Assembly: GCF_003633615.1 (NCBI RefSeq)
Contig: NZ_RBKU01000001.1
Span: forward strand, 3,658,001 to 3,722,000
Direction of reading: 5' to 3'
Source of the DNA: Mucilaginibacter gracilis
Lineage (GTDB): Bacteria; Bacteroidota; Bacteroidia; Sphingobacteriales; Sphingobacteriaceae
Length of the DNA stretch: 64,000 bases
Below the pieces are notes generated by a model. It was given only the letters and a program-made list of their open reading frames with translations. It had not been told where the DNA came from and did no database searches. Shown here piece after piece: positions 33,451-43,349 of the stretch (positions are counted from its first letter, which is position 1; every line of letters starts with the position of its first letter). A program made the translations under genes and the position numbers.

Positions 33451-34725
33451 ATGCAAGTAGAGAAGTATAAAATTGACGGTTTTAACAACGAATTGTTGGC
33501 CGATCACAAACGCCGGTTTGAATTTGTTGCAGCCGATGTTGCCAATATAAACGATGTTTTGCAAAAATTGGAGGCGTTCCAAATTGCTATTCCAAGCTGG
33601 GCGCTGGGTACGGGTGGTACACGTTTTGGTCGTTTCTCCGGCGGTGGCGAGCCACGTAGTCTGGAAGAAAAAATAGAAGATGTTGGTATTTTGCATGCGC
33701 TAAACAAATCAAGCGGTGCCATTTCTTTGCATATTCCGTGGGATATACCACAAAACCACCAGGCGATTAAAGCCCTTGCCGCACAACATGGTTTGGTGTT
33801 TGATGCCATGAACTCAAATACGTTTCAAGATCAGACCGATGCTCCCGAAAGTTATAAATTTGGTTCGTTGCAGCATGTTGATAAGGCCGTTCGCGATCAG
33901 GCTATAGCCCACAACATCGAGGTTATTAAACAGGGTGTTGCGCTTGGTTCAAAATCGTTAACCGTTTGGTTGGCAGATGGATCGAGCTTTCCCGGTCAGT
34001 TAAATTTCCGTGGTGCATTTGAGCGCACTTTAGATAGCTTAAAGCAAATTTATGCTGCCTTACCCGATGATTGGAAATTGTATTTAGAATACAAATGTTA
34101 CGAGCCAAATTTTTACTCAACTACCGTTGCCGATTGGGGCCAGTCGTTACTATATGTTACCAAATTGGGCCCTAAAGCCTTTACCTTGGTTGATCTGGGT
34201 CACCATTTGCCAAATGCCAACATCGAGCAAATTGTATCTTTATTGTTGATGGAGGGCCGTTTAGCAGGTTTCCACTTTAACGATTCAAAATACGGCGATG
34301 ATGATTTAACCGTAGGTAGCATTAACCCTTATCAATTGTTCTTGATATTTAATGAATTAGTTGAAGGTATGGATGCCCGTGGCATGAACCATGCTACTGA
34401 TTTGGGTTGGATGATAGATGCATCGCACAACCTTAAAGATCCTATCGAAGATTTATTACAATCTGTACAGGCCATCCAGATAGCTTATGCACAGGCATTA
34501 ATAGTTGATAAAGCTGCTTTGCAGGCTGCTCAAAAAGTGAGCGATGTAGCCTTGGCTCAGGAAATTTTACAAAAGGCTTACCGCACGGATGTGCGTGCTT
34601 TGGTATCCGAAGCAAGCCTGCGTGCCGGTGGTGCTATAGACCCTATTGGCGCTTATCGCAGCCTTAAAGTGCGGGAGAACCTGATTAAAGAACGTGGAGA
34701 GAAAACAGTAGCAACAGGATTATAA
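33451..34725 (+). CDS. rhaI: L-rhamnose isomerase (RhaI type)
   Basis: 424 aa TIM-barrel sugar isomerase of the Pseudomonas RhaI kind rather than E. coli RhaA. Motifs: AIPSWALGTGGTRFGRF near residue 47, YLEYKCYEPNFYSTTVADWG near 210 with metal-binding Glu, VDLGHHLPNANIEQ and AGFHFNDSKYGDDDL. It converts L-rhamnose to L-rhamnulose. Confidence 0.94.
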   Translation: MQVEKYKIDGFNNELLADHKRRFEFVAADVANINDVLQKLEAFQIAIPSWALGTGGTRFGRFSGGGEPRSLEEKIEDVGILHALNKSSGAISLHIPWDIPQNHQAIKALAAQHGLVFDAMNSNTFQDQTDAPESYKFGSLQHVDKAVRDQAIAHNIEVIKQGVALGSKSLTVWLADGSSFPGQLNFRGAFERTLDSLKQIYAALPDDWKLYLEYKCYEPNFYSTTVADWGQSLLYVTKLGPKAFTLVDLGHHLPNANIEQIVSLLLMEGRLAGFHFNDSKYGDDDLTVGSINPYQLFLIFNELVEGMDARGMNHATDLGWMIDASHNLKDPIEDLLQSVQAIQIAYAQALIVDKAALQAAQKVSDVALAQEILQKAYRTDVRALVSEASLRAGGAIDPIGAYRSLKVRENLIKERGEKTVATGL

Positions 34726-34732
34726 TTAGACT

Positions 34733-36127
34733 ATGAAGAGCGTTCCGGTAATAGCCATTTTTGATATTGGGAAGACGAACAAAAAATTCTTTTTAATTGA
34801 TGAGTACTACAAAATTGTACTGGAACGCACGGTTAATTTTGAAGAAACCGTTGACGATGACGGCGACCCCTGCGAAGATATCGACCTGTTAGCAAATTGG
34901 GTTAAACAATCGCTTACTGATATATTGAGCCTTAAAAAATTTGAGGTAAAGGCGCTTAATTTTTCAACCTATGGGGCAAGCTTTGTACACATAGATAACG
35001 ATGGAAAAGTGACCGCACCTTTATGCAATTATCTTAAAGATTTCCCTGCCGAACTTAAGGACGAATTTTACGCCAAATACGGTGGCGAAACCCTGGTATC
35101 AAGCCAAACGGCTTCACCGGTTTTGGGTAACTTAAACTCGGGTATGCAGTTATATCGTATTAAGCACAAAAAGCCCGAATTATTTAACCGCATAAAATAC
35201 TCGTTGCATTTACCGCAGTACCTTAATTTTTTGGTTACGGGCTCGTACTACTCGGATATTACCAGCATCGGTTGCCATACCCAATTATGGGATTTTGTTA
35301 AAAACGATTACCACAACTGGGTTTACCAGGAAGGTATTGATAAAATACTTGCACCAATATTTCCGTCGGATGTTACCATGAACAAGGTTATTGATGGGCA
35401 TGAATATCACGTAGGAGCGGGGCTGCACGATAGTTCGGCGGCGCTTATCCCATATTTAACCAGTTTTTCGGAGCCGTTTATTTTAATCTCTACAGGTACA
35501 TGGTGCATCAGTTTAAATCCGTTCAACAATAACCCGCTTACCACCGATGAGTTGAATAAAGATTGCCTTTGCTACATGGAATATCATGGTAAACCTGTAA
35601 AGGCATCTCGTTTATTTGCCGGTAATGAACACGAAAAGCAAACCAAACGCATAGCCGAACATTTTAAAAAACCGCTGGATCAATACAAAAAGGTAAAATA
35701 CAATGCCGGTTTTGTTAAGGCCGCCAAAAATGACGATGCAAATACCCCTGTGCTCATGCAGCAATCGTTATTTGGAGATCGCGACCTTTCGGCTTTTTCA
35801 TCTTATGACGAAGCTTACCATTGCTTGATACAAGACATCATGACCCAGCAACAAGTATCAACCACGCTGGTGATACAAGATACCGGCGTTAAGCGCATTT
35901 TTGTTGACGGCGGTTTTGGTAAAAACGTAGTTTATATGAATATGCTTGCCACCGCCTTTCCACATCTGGAAGTTTTTGCGGCATCGGTTGCGCAGGCAAC
36001 CGCTATTGGCGCAGCACTATCCATCCATAAACACTGGAACAGTAAAACCATTCCGGGCGATATGATAGAGCTAAAGTATTATGCGCTTGCCCATCAAATG
36101 GAGGCAGACGAAATTAAGCAATCGTAA
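34733..36127 (+). CDS. FGGY-family carbohydrate kinase, probable rhamnulokinase
   Basis: 464 aa. ATPase-fold phosphate loops AIFDIGKTNKKFFLID and ILISTGTWCISLNPF are present, with GAGLHDSSAALIPYL and a C-terminal adenosine motif RIFVDGGFGKNVVYMNML. It should phosphorylate L-rhamnulose at O1. The 7-nt gap to rhaI implies coupling. It is a divergent FGGY member, so the symbol rhaK/rhaB is not assigned firmly. Confidence 0.9.
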   Translation: MKSVPVIAIFDIGKTNKKFFLIDEYYKIVLERTVNFEETVDDDGDPCEDIDLLANWVKQSLTDILSLKKFEVKALNFSTYGASFVHIDNDGKVTAPLCNYLKDFPAELKDEFYAKYGGETLVSSQTASPVLGNLNSGMQLYRIKHKKPELFNRIKYSLHLPQYLNFLVTGSYYSDITSIGCHTQLWDFVKNDYHNWVYQEGIDKILAPIFPSDVTMNKVIDGHEYHVGAGLHDSSAALIPYLTSFSEPFILISTGTWCISLNPFNNNPLTTDELNKDCLCYMEYHGKPVKASRLFAGNEHEKQTKRIAEHFKKPLDQYKKVKYNAGFVKAAKNDDANTPVLMQQSLFGDRDLSAFSSYDEAYHCLIQDIMTQQQVSTTLVIQDTGVKRIFVDGGFGKNVVYMNMLATAFPHLEVFAASVAQATAIGAALSIHKHWNSKTIPGDMIELKYYALAHQMEADEIKQS

Positions 36128-36150
36128 AATTAATTATCTGTAAAAAAAAG

Positions 36151-36183
36151 GAACCATTTGATTATTCATCTGGTTCTTTTTTT
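36151..36183 (+). terminator. Terminator after the kinase gene
   Basis: GAACCA and TGGTTC form the stem (plus flanking A/T pairs), then seven Ts. It separates the rhamnose operon from the GH2 gene. Confidence 0.7.
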
Positions 36184-36306
36184 GTGCCCCTGAATTTTTT
36201 ATGGGCGTTTTTAATTCCGTTGGATATTGATAAATTACAAACTTGCCAATATTAAGTGTTTATTATACATTAGCTAATAATTATAACCACACCTTACTAA
36301 CCTCAA

Positions 36307-38715
36307 ATGAAAAGACTATACCTTTTGTTGTTATCTATTGCCGTGCTAACTATACCGTCGTTAGCCCAGCAAACCGTTCGGAAAACGTTAAATTTCGATC
36401 AAAATTGGTCGTTTAATTTGGGCGACGTTAGCGACGGTGAAAAAACAGATCTGAATGATTCAAAATGGCGCAAGCTCAATTTACCGCACGATTGGAGCGT
36501 GGAAGGCGAATTTAGTAAAGACAACCCCGCTACGCCCGAAGGCGGCGCGTTACCCGGCGGCATAGGCTGGTACCGTAAAACATTTACAGTTGCGGCTACA
36601 TCAAAAAACAAACAGGTTTATATAGCCTTTGATGGCGTTTATCAAAAAAGTACTGTTTGGATAAACGGCCATAAATTAGGTTTCAGGCCCAATGGTTATA
36701 TCTCGTTTAGGTACAATTTAACCCCGTACCTAAATTTTGGCGGTCAAAATACGCTTGCTGTAAAGGTTGATAATTCTGTTCAGCCCAACTCACGGTGGTA
36801 TTCGGGTTCGGGCATATACCGCAACGTTTGGTTAATAACAACCAATAAACTGGCGGTTGATAATTGGGGTACTTATGTAACTACGCCCAAAGTTACCGAA
36901 CAAAAGGCATCGGTTAATTTAAAAATAGTTGTTAAAAATTATGTTGGTAAACCACAGCAATTACAATTGATAACCAGTATTTTTAACCAGGAAGGTGTAA
37001 TTGTTGCCACTAAAAAAACAAACACAGTAACCATTGCCGATTCGGTAATAAACGTTAACCAGGATATAGAAGTAAGCAAGCCGCAACTATGGTCGGTTGA
37101 TAGGCCGTATTTGTACCGGGTAGTTACCAAGGTTTTAAACGCCGGTGTTATTGCCGATGAGTATACTACGCCATTAGGCATACGTTATTTTGAGTTTGAT
37201 GCCTATAAAGGCTTTTTTTTAAACGGCAAGCCGCTAAAAATTTTAGGCGTTTGCGATCATCACGATTTGGGTAGCCTTGGTGCAGCCCTTAATTACCGGG
37301 CCCTTGAGCGCCAATTGCAAATTTTAAAAGCAATGGGCTGCAACGGGATCCGCACCTCGCACAATCCACCCGCGCCTGAGTTGCTAGACCTTTGCGATAA
37401 AATGGGTTTTATTGTAATGGATGAGGCCTTTGATTGCTGGGAATGGAAAAAGGTTACCTACGATTATCACCTGTTTTTTAAAGAATGGCATAAACGCGAC
37501 CTAGAAGACCAGGTACTGCGCGACCGTAACCACCCCAGCATCATGATCTGGAGCATCGGTAACGAAATTCCGCAGCAGGCCGATTCAAGTGCCTTGAGGA
37601 TTGCACCTGAATTGACTGCCATTATTCATAGCCTGGATAAAACAAGGCCTATCACTACCGCTAATGACAGGCCTGATACCAGTAATAAAATTGTTAAATC
37701 GGGCGCTGTTGACCTGATTGGATATAACTACCATGAGTATAACTATGCCAAATTCCATGACCGTTACCCCGGTAAAAAATTCATTGCTACCGAAACTGCC
37801 TCGGGATTAGAAACCCGCGGGTATTATGAAATGCCATCGGATAGTATCCGCGTTTGGCCCGAAAGATGGGATAAACCTTTTATAAGAGAAGGCAACAATG
37901 TATCTGCCTACGATAACACCAGGCCACCATGGGGATCAACCCACGAAGCCACCTGGAAGGTAATGAAGAAATATGATTTTCTTTCGGGCATGTTCATCTG
38001 GACGGGTTTTGATTATTTAGGCGAACCCACACCATATAGCTGGCCTTCGCGCAGTTCGTACTTTGGTATTGTTGATTTGGCGGGTTTCCCCAAAGATGTG
38101 TACTATATGTACCAATCCGAATGGACAACTAAACCTGTATTACATATTTTTCCGCATTGGAACTGGGAGCCAGGTAAAACAGTTGACGTTTGGGCGTACT
38201 ACAACAATGCCGACGAGGTTGAATTGTATTTAAACGGTAAATCGGTGGGAGTGAAGCATAAAACCGGTGACGACCTGCATGTAATGTGGCGACTTAAATA
38301 TGAGCCGGGAACGCTTAAAGCAGTGTCGCGAAAAAGCGGAAAGGTTGTTTTAACCAGCGAAATTAAAACTGCCGGTGCGCCCGCAAAAATTGAACTGATT
38401 GCAGATAGAAAAACAATTAAAGCCGATGGTAGCGATTTATCGTTTATAACAGCAAAAATTTTAGATAAAGATGGCAACGTAGTGCCTAACGCCGATAACG
38501 CTATCCAATTTAAAATAAACGGCCAGGCGTTTATACCTGCAACCGATAATGGTAACCCGGTAGACCACGATTCGTTTAAATTAAGCAGCCGTAAAGCCTT
38601 TCATGGTTTGGCACTAGCCATAGTACAATCAAAGTTAACGCCAGGCGTTGCTACCCTAACCGCATCGGCGAGTGGTTTGCCAACAGCAAGCATAAAGGTT
38701 ACGTTGGTGAAATAA
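36307..38715 (+). CDS. Secreted glycoside hydrolase family 2 enzyme (beta-galactosidase-like)
   Basis: 802 aa with signal peptide (RLYLLLLSIAVLTIPSLAQQ). Order: sugar-binding domain (LPHDWSVEGEF, GGIGWYRKTF, RWYSGSGIYRNVWL), Ig-like domain, TIM barrel, then C-terminal DUF4982/Ig-like domains. The acid/base Glu is in MIWSIGNEIPQ and the nucleophile Glu in KFIATETASG. Acts in periplasm or on surface, releasing a sugar from oligosaccharides. Placement after the rhamnose operon suggests a rhamnose-linked glycan, but it has its own upstream terminator and probable promoter. Confidence 0.92.
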   Translation: MKRLYLLLLSIAVLTIPSLAQQTVRKTLNFDQNWSFNLGDVSDGEKTDLNDSKWRKLNLPHDWSVEGEFSKDNPATPEGGALPGGIGWYRKTFTVAATSKNKQVYIAFDGVYQKSTVWINGHKLGFRPNGYISFRYNLTPYLNFGGQNTLAVKVDNSVQPNSRWYSGSGIYRNVWLITTNKLAVDNWGTYVTTPKVTEQKASVNLKIVVKNYVGKPQQLQLITSIFNQEGVIVATKKTNTVTIADSVINVNQDIEVSKPQLWSVDRPYLYRVVTKVLNAGVIADEYTTPLGIRYFEFDAYKGFFLNGKPLKILGVCDHHDLGSLGAALNYRALERQLQILKAMGCNGIRTSHNPPAPELLDLCDKMGFIVMDEAFDCWEWKKVTYDYHLFFKEWHKRDLEDQVLRDRNHPSIMIWSIGNEIPQQADSSALRIAPELTAIIHSLDKTRPITTANDRPDTSNKIVKSGAVDLIGYNYHEYNYAKFHDRYPGKKFIATETASGLETRGYYEMPSDSIRVWPERWDKPFIREGNNVSAYDNTRPPWGSTHEATWKVMKKYDFLSGMFIWTGFDYLGEPTPYSWPSRSSYFGIVDLAGFPKDVYYMYQSEWTTKPVLHIFPHWNWEPGKTVDVWAYYNNADEVELYLNGKSVGVKHKTGDDLHVMWRLKYEPGTLKAVSRKSGKVVLTSEIKTAGAPAKIELIADRKTIKADGSDLSFITAKILDKDGNVVPNADNAIQFKINGQAFIPATDNGNPVDHDSFKLSSRKAFHGLALAIVQSKLTPGVATLTASASGLPTASIKVTLVK

Positions 38716-38740
38716 CAGTTTTCGGTACAAATACAAACAT

Positions 38741-38782
38741 AAAAAACCGCCTTTAATTTGATGATTGAAGGCGGTTTTTTTT
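38741..38782. terminator. Bidirectional terminator between GH2 and purU
   Basis: AAAAACCGCCTT and AAGGCGGTTTTT pair perfectly around a 14-nt loop with A-run and T-run on the two sides, serving both convergent genes. Confidence 0.85.
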
Positions 38783-38800
38783 ATGCTGGTGCTAAATGGG

Positions 38801-39628
38801 TTAATCAAACACAACAGTTTTGTTTTGATAAACAAAAACCCTGTCTTCAAAAACCAGCCGCAATGCTTTAGCCAGTACCGATGTTTCAACCTCTTTACCC
38901 GCTTTCATCATATCGGCAGCGTTTAGCGAGTGATTAACGGGTATTATTTGCTGGGCAATAATGGGCCCTTCGTCCAAATCGTTGGTAACAAAGTGCGCTG
39001 TTGCGCCAATTAGTTTAACACCGCGCTCAAACGCTTGTTTATAGGGGTTTGCGCCAACAAATGCCGGTAAAAAAGAGTGGTGGATATTAATCAGCTTCAT
39101 GGGGAACTCGGCCACAAACTGGGGCGATAGTATTCGCATAAACTTGGCAAGTACAATATAATCCGGCTTATAATCTTTTACAATACGGGTTATGTGTTGT
39201 TCAAATTCGGTTTTGGTTTTGCCCTCGTGCGATACCAGGGTGAAGGGGACATCAAAGCGTGCGCAAATATCCTGCAAAGTGGCGTGGTTGCCAATTACCG
39301 CAAGTACCGATGCGCCAAAAGTGCCAAAATAATGGCGTATCAAAATATCGGCAAGGCAATGGTACTCTTTAGTTACCAGCACCACTATCTTTTTTTGCGG
39401 AACCGGGTTAATGGTAATAACTGCATCGGTGGGCAGTACGGTTTGCATTTCGAGTGCAAGGGCCTGTTCGTTGGTGCTTTGCTCAATTTGCAGGCGCATA
39501 TAAAAGCGGCTTTCCTGCGTATCAACATGCTCGCGCATGGCTATAATATTGAGCTGCTGTTTAGCCAGCACGCCAGATATGGCCGCCACCAGGCCCACCT
39601 GATCTTTACATTGTATAACTATAATCAT
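38801..39628 (-). CDS. purU: Formyltetrahydrofolate deformylase
   Basis: 275 aa. N-terminal ACT domain (QCKDQVGLVAAISGVLAKQQ) and C-terminal formyl-transferase fold with LAKFMRILSPQFV, LINIHHSFLPAF and IGATAHFVTNDLDEGPII. It hydrolyses 10-formyl-THF to THF and formate, balancing one-carbon pools for purine synthesis. Stop is 86 nt from the GH2 stop. Confidence 0.96.
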   Translation of the reverse strand: MIIVIQCKDQVGLVAAISGVLAKQQLNIIAMREHVDTQESRFYMRLQIEQSTNEQALALEMQTVLPTDAVITINPVPQKKIVVLVTKEYHCLADILIRHYFGTFGASVLAVIGNHATLQDICARFDVPFTLVSHEGKTKTEFEQHITRIVKDYKPDYIVLAKFMRILSPQFVAEFPMKLINIHHSFLPAFVGANPYKQAFERGVKLIGATAHFVTNDLDEGPIIAQQIIPVNHSLNAADMMKAGKEVETSVLAKALRLVFEDRVFVYQNKTVVFD

Positions 39629-39640
39629 GCTGTCATCAAT

Positions 39641-40735
39641 TTATTCGATCAGCATATAAACTATCGAGCCAATAATGGTATACGATATACTGAATGCGAT
39701 AGCTAAAAATATACCTAAGGTTATCATTTTTCTAATAGTTACCCACCGGCGCCGTTCATAAAATACCCTCAGCGCCCTATAGCTGTACCACAAAACAACG
39801 GCTACCCTAAGCAGTTCAATGATTTCCGAATTGTGAAAAACGAAGTGATTAATAGGCTCAACAATAGTTTCGAAAATAAAGAATGCTGTAAAAAAGTGTA
39901 TCGTAAATACAATGTGTTCAACATAATACCGGTGATTTTTTCGGAAATTTAACATCAGGAAGAATGCGAACAAAGGCATCAGTACAAAATAAAGTTTGGG
40001 CTGATAATGCTCAAATTCCTTTTTAAACTCCGGACTGCGGATTGCCTTGCCTATATTCAACAACCAGCGCACAAAACCCGTGTGTTTAGTGGTTTTAGCG
40101 ATTGCCTCGATGTCTTCATCAGTTGATGTAGTTGTTGCCGATATGCTATCAATTTGTTTTTTTAAACCGCTTGTAGGATTTTGCTTGTACAACTTATTCA
40201 AGCTATCTAATGCCATAGCTTTTTTTACAAGGGGCTGGCTCATTACATTTTTGGTGATCGCTGATCCCGCATCATCATCATCGTCAGTCGTGTCTTTAAC
40301 AGCTTTGTTTACTGGCTTTTTTACTACCGTTTTACTGGTTTGCACCGTTTTTACCGAGTCCCCTTTTGCCGATACTATTGGTGCGCTGTTCTCAGCAGGC
40401 GTCTTAAGTACTTCGGTTTCTTTTGGGTGAAGCGTCGGAATCACAATAAAGTAAACGATAGAAACAAAAATGTACATACTCACCGGGTGTAAAAACCGGG
40501 TGCGTCTGCCTTCGAGATATTGCTGTGTTAAAAAACCGGGTTGAGTTAACAGCGGCTTTAATGTAGCAAAAAACTTCTCATCAAAATGAAAATAATGGCT
40601 AATACTATGGCTCAAAAAATGCCAGAATGGTTCCTTAACGTGCAGGTTTTCTTGCCCGCATACATGGCAAAAATGTCCCTGTAACTCAGTTCCGCAATTC
40701 AGGCAGTCGTTATCATGGCGGTAATGTTTTTTCAT
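39641..40735 (-). CDS. DUF3667 family membrane protein
   Basis: 364 aa. N-terminal zinc-ribbon-like CLNCGTELQGHFCHVCGQ is followed by YHFDEKFFATLKPLLTQPG, LEGRRTRFLHPVSMYIF and five or so membrane segments, a typical DUF3667 layout. A long charged insert of about 120 residues (Lys/Thr/Asp-rich) lies between the first and the later membrane helices. Function of the family is unknown. 12 nt upstream of purU on the same strand. Confidence 0.88.
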   Translation of the reverse strand: MKKHYRHDNDCLNCGTELQGHFCHVCGQENLHVKEPFWHFLSHSISHYFHFDEKFFATLKPLLTQPGFLTQQYLEGRRTRFLHPVSMYIFVSIVYFIVIPTLHPKETEVLKTPAENSAPIVSAKGDSVKTVQTSKTVVKKPVNKAVKDTTDDDDDAGSAITKNVMSQPLVKKAMALDSLNKLYKQNPTSGLKKQIDSISATTTSTDEDIEAIAKTTKHTGFVRWLLNIGKAIRSPEFKKEFEHYQPKLYFVLMPLFAFFLMLNFRKNHRYYVEHIVFTIHFFTAFFIFETIVEPINHFVFHNSEIIELLRVAVVLWYSYRALRVFYERRRWVTIRKMITLGIFLAIAFSISYTIIGSIVYMLIE

Positions 40736-40943
40736 TCAGCAGATCTGTTTTTATTTACCAATGAATAGGATAGGCGCTTCATAAAATGTGATAGCATGTT
40801 GTGCCACTAAAAATAGCAAAAATAGCTGCTATTCACATAAAATAACCGCAATAACAAAATATAGGTATTTGTGGGTGTAATAAAAAGCATTTTTTAATAC
40901 CGGTTTTGTTTAGGTAAGCCAGTAGTATTGTTGCTTTGCTAAT

Positions 40944-40982
40944 AAAAAAATGCCCCCAAATAGCTGTAACGTTTTGGGGGCA
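40944..40982 (-). terminator. Terminator of the nucleoside permease gene
   Basis: On the minus strand TGCCCCCAAAA and TTTGGGGGCA form a strong stem followed by seven Ts. Confidence 0.8.
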
Positions 40983-41009
40983 AAAAATAAACCAGGCAAT
41001 TGCCTTTAT

Positions 41010-42305
41010 TTACAAAGGCGAATCAAGCCCGCCCTTCATAGGAGGGTGTGCATCCTGAATAGCATGCGCTAAAGCCAAATTATGTTTATACCTAAATACA
41101 AACGGGAATATAATAGCTATCACTAAAGCGTACGCGGCAAAAGTTAGCCATATGCCATGCCAGTCTTTACTTCCATCTGTATGAAGAAAGAATTTATCAA
41201 TAATAAAGCCACTGGCGATACTTCCGCCAAATGCACCAAAGCCATTAACCATCATCATAAATAAACCTTGTGCGCTACCGCGTATCTCCGGAGCAGCCTG
41301 AGTTTCCACAAATAACGAACCAGAGATATTAAAGAAATCAAAAGCCATACCATATACGATGCACGATAGAATTATCATCCAAAGGCCATCACCCGGATTG
41401 CCGAAAGAAAATAAACCAAACCGTAATACCCAAGCTAACATACTAAACAACATTACATTTTTGATACCGAATTTGCGTAAAAAGAAAGGTATCGTTAATA
41501 TAAACAGCGTTTCGGATGCCTGAGATATCGACATAATCATCGCCGGATATTTTACCGCCAACGTACCTGCATATAGTGGGGTTTTACTAAAGTCTCCCAA
41601 AAAAACATCTCCAAAAGCGTTAGTAAGTTGTAATGCAGCACCCAATAACATCGAAAAAATGAAAAATATCGCGAATTTGGGAGTTTTAAATAAAGTAAAG
41701 GCTCTTAAACCTAACATGTCTATTAACGATCCACTTTCAATTTTGCGTAATAGCGGTGGGCATTTTGGTAATGTAAATGCAAACAACCCGAGTATCAAAG
41801 CCACTACCGATGCGATGTAAAATTGGTTTGCAGATGATTCGTTGCCGGTTAGACTTACCGTCCATAAAGCAGCGATAAATCCTATAGTACCTGTTGTGCG
41901 TATAGGCGGATAAACTTTTACCACATCTAAACCACTATTTTTTAGTGCTGTATAACCTACCGTAATTGAAAGTGAAAGTGTAGGCATGTAAAATATCATG
42001 TTAAGTAGCATCACCCAAAAAAACATGGTTGGATCTTTCACCATTGGGATACAAAAAAGAACTAGTGCTCCCAAAATATGCATCATCCCATATAATTTCT
42101 CAGCATTTATAAATCTGTCTGCTATAATACCGGTAAGTGCGGGCATCAAAATAGCTGATAGACCCATAGTAGAAAAAATTGCTGTGAATTGTGTAGCCGA
42201 ACCAAGTTTATTATCGAACCAGTAATGACCTATCGTAAGTAGCCATGCTCCCCAAATAAAAAATTGCATAAAATTCATCAGTATTAAGCGGAACTTAATA
42301 TTCAT
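41010..42305 (-). CDS. Nucleoside:H+ symporter-family MFS permease (NupG/XapB-like)
   Basis: 431 aa, twelve membrane segments. Family features are LILMNFMQFFIWGAWLLTIG at the N-terminus, LTGIIADRFINAEKLYG, GYTALKNSGLD and VRTTGTIGF-like PPIRTTGTIGFI. Imports nucleosides or related metabolites with protons. Stands alone with its own terminator. Confidence 0.85.
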   Translation of the reverse strand: MNIKFRLILMNFMQFFIWGAWLLTIGHYWFDNKLGSATQFTAIFSTMGLSAILMPALTGIIADRFINAEKLYGMMHILGALVLFCIPMVKDPTMFFWVMLLNMIFYMPTLSLSITVGYTALKNSGLDVVKVYPPIRTTGTIGFIAALWTVSLTGNESSANQFYIASVVALILGLFAFTLPKCPPLLRKIESGSLIDMLGLRAFTLFKTPKFAIFFIFSMLLGAALQLTNAFGDVFLGDFSKTPLYAGTLAVKYPAMIMSISQASETLFILTIPFFLRKFGIKNVMLFSMLAWVLRFGLFSFGNPGDGLWMIILSCIVYGMAFDFFNISGSLFVETQAAPEIRGSAQGLFMMMVNGFGAFGGSIASGFIIDKFFLHTDGSKDWHGIWLTFAAYALVIAIIFPFVFRYKHNLALAHAIQDAHPPMKGGLDSPL

Positions 42306-42696
42306 ACATTACCTGTTTTAAAATGTGTTTGTAATTATTAGTAGCAATTAAAAACGGAAAGTAATGAATTAAATGTGAATACTAAAAGCTATGAAGGAAA
42401 AAAAATAAAAGAGGACCGAAGAAAAAATTTTATTTGTTACAATTGGTGCCTTAAACAGCAATTTTTGCTTTAAATACGGGTTGTTTTTAAAATAATAATT
42501 TCGCTTATGTGCTACACATTGTGGGTATAAGCCATAGCTCGCTTAACAACCGTAGTAATATAAGCCCCCCCTTAGCGATTAAACATTTATGAAATTAATG
42601 CCTGGGATTTGGCCATATAAAATTACGTTAAAAAATATTGGTAGGTAAACATATATTATTATACAATTTATATATTCGCACAAAATTATCACACTT
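42306..42696. other. Intergenic region between divergent permease and porin genes
   Basis: 391 bp, AT-rich. TATATTCG at about 42673-42680, 16 nt before the porin ATG, is a weak -7 candidate. No gene or clear RNA was seen. Confidence 0.35.
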
Positions 42697-43290
42697 ATGA
42701 AAAAACTATTATCAACATTAATTTTAGTATTAGGTTTATGCCCGGCGGCGTTTTCACAAACCAAAGGTAGTACCGAATTTGGCGTAACCCTTGGTTATAA
42801 CGGTTCTACAGTAACCACCACCAACACAAATGCCGACTACAGGAGCGGTTTTAACGCAGGCATTGGCGGTGAATATTATTTTTCTGATAGTTGGGGTTTT
42901 AAAGCCAAGGTGCTTTACGACCAAAAAGGTTGGGCCAACGGATATATTGGCAGCACTATCACAAATTTTAACTTAGATTATTTAACCGTGCCGTTATTGG
43001 CAAACTGGCACTTTGGGCACACTAAAAATTGGTACTTAAATTTTGGGCCATACGTTAGCTTTTTAACAAGTGCTAAAACAGCGGTAAATAGTCAGGACGT
43101 GAAAAGTATTTTTAATGATAACGATGCCGGCCTGGACTTGGGTATAGGCGTAAAATTCCCGGTATCTGGTACTGCCCACTTCTTTATTGAAGTTAGCGGA
43201 CAAGGTGGCGTAATAGATATTGCGAAAAGTAATTCAGGGTCAACAATCAGCAACAGTGTTTCGGCTATCAACATCGGCTTGAATTTTTAA
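42697..43290 (+). CDS. Outer-membrane beta-barrel protein (porin/PorT-like family)
   Basis: 197 aa with a clear signal peptide (KKLLSTLILVLGLCPAAFSQ). Alternating hydrophobic strands, GGEYYFSDSWGFKAKVLYD, WYLNFGPYVSFL and the terminal AINIGLNF fit an eight-stranded barrel ending in Phe. Typical Bacteroidota OmpA/PorT-like small barrels; function unknown. Confidence 0.85.
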   Translation: MKKLLSTLILVLGLCPAAFSQTKGSTEFGVTLGYNGSTVTTTNTNADYRSGFNAGIGGEYYFSDSWGFKAKVLYDQKGWANGYIGSTITNFNLDYLTVPLLANWHFGHTKNWYLNFGPYVSFLTSAKTAVNSQDVKSIFNDNDAGLDLGIGVKFPVSGTAHFFIEVSGQGGVIDIAKSNSGSTISNSVSAINIGLNF

Positions 43291-43307
43291 TAGAATTTAA
43301 AGCCAAT

Positions 43308-43346
43308 AAAAAAAGGGAAGGTGTTTATTAATACCTTCCCTTTTTT
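43308..43346. terminator. Bidirectional terminator
   Basis: AAAAGGGAAGGT and ACCTTCCCTTTT around a short loop with A- and T-runs; serves the porin and nuclease genes. Confidence 0.85.
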
Positions 43347-43349
43347 ATT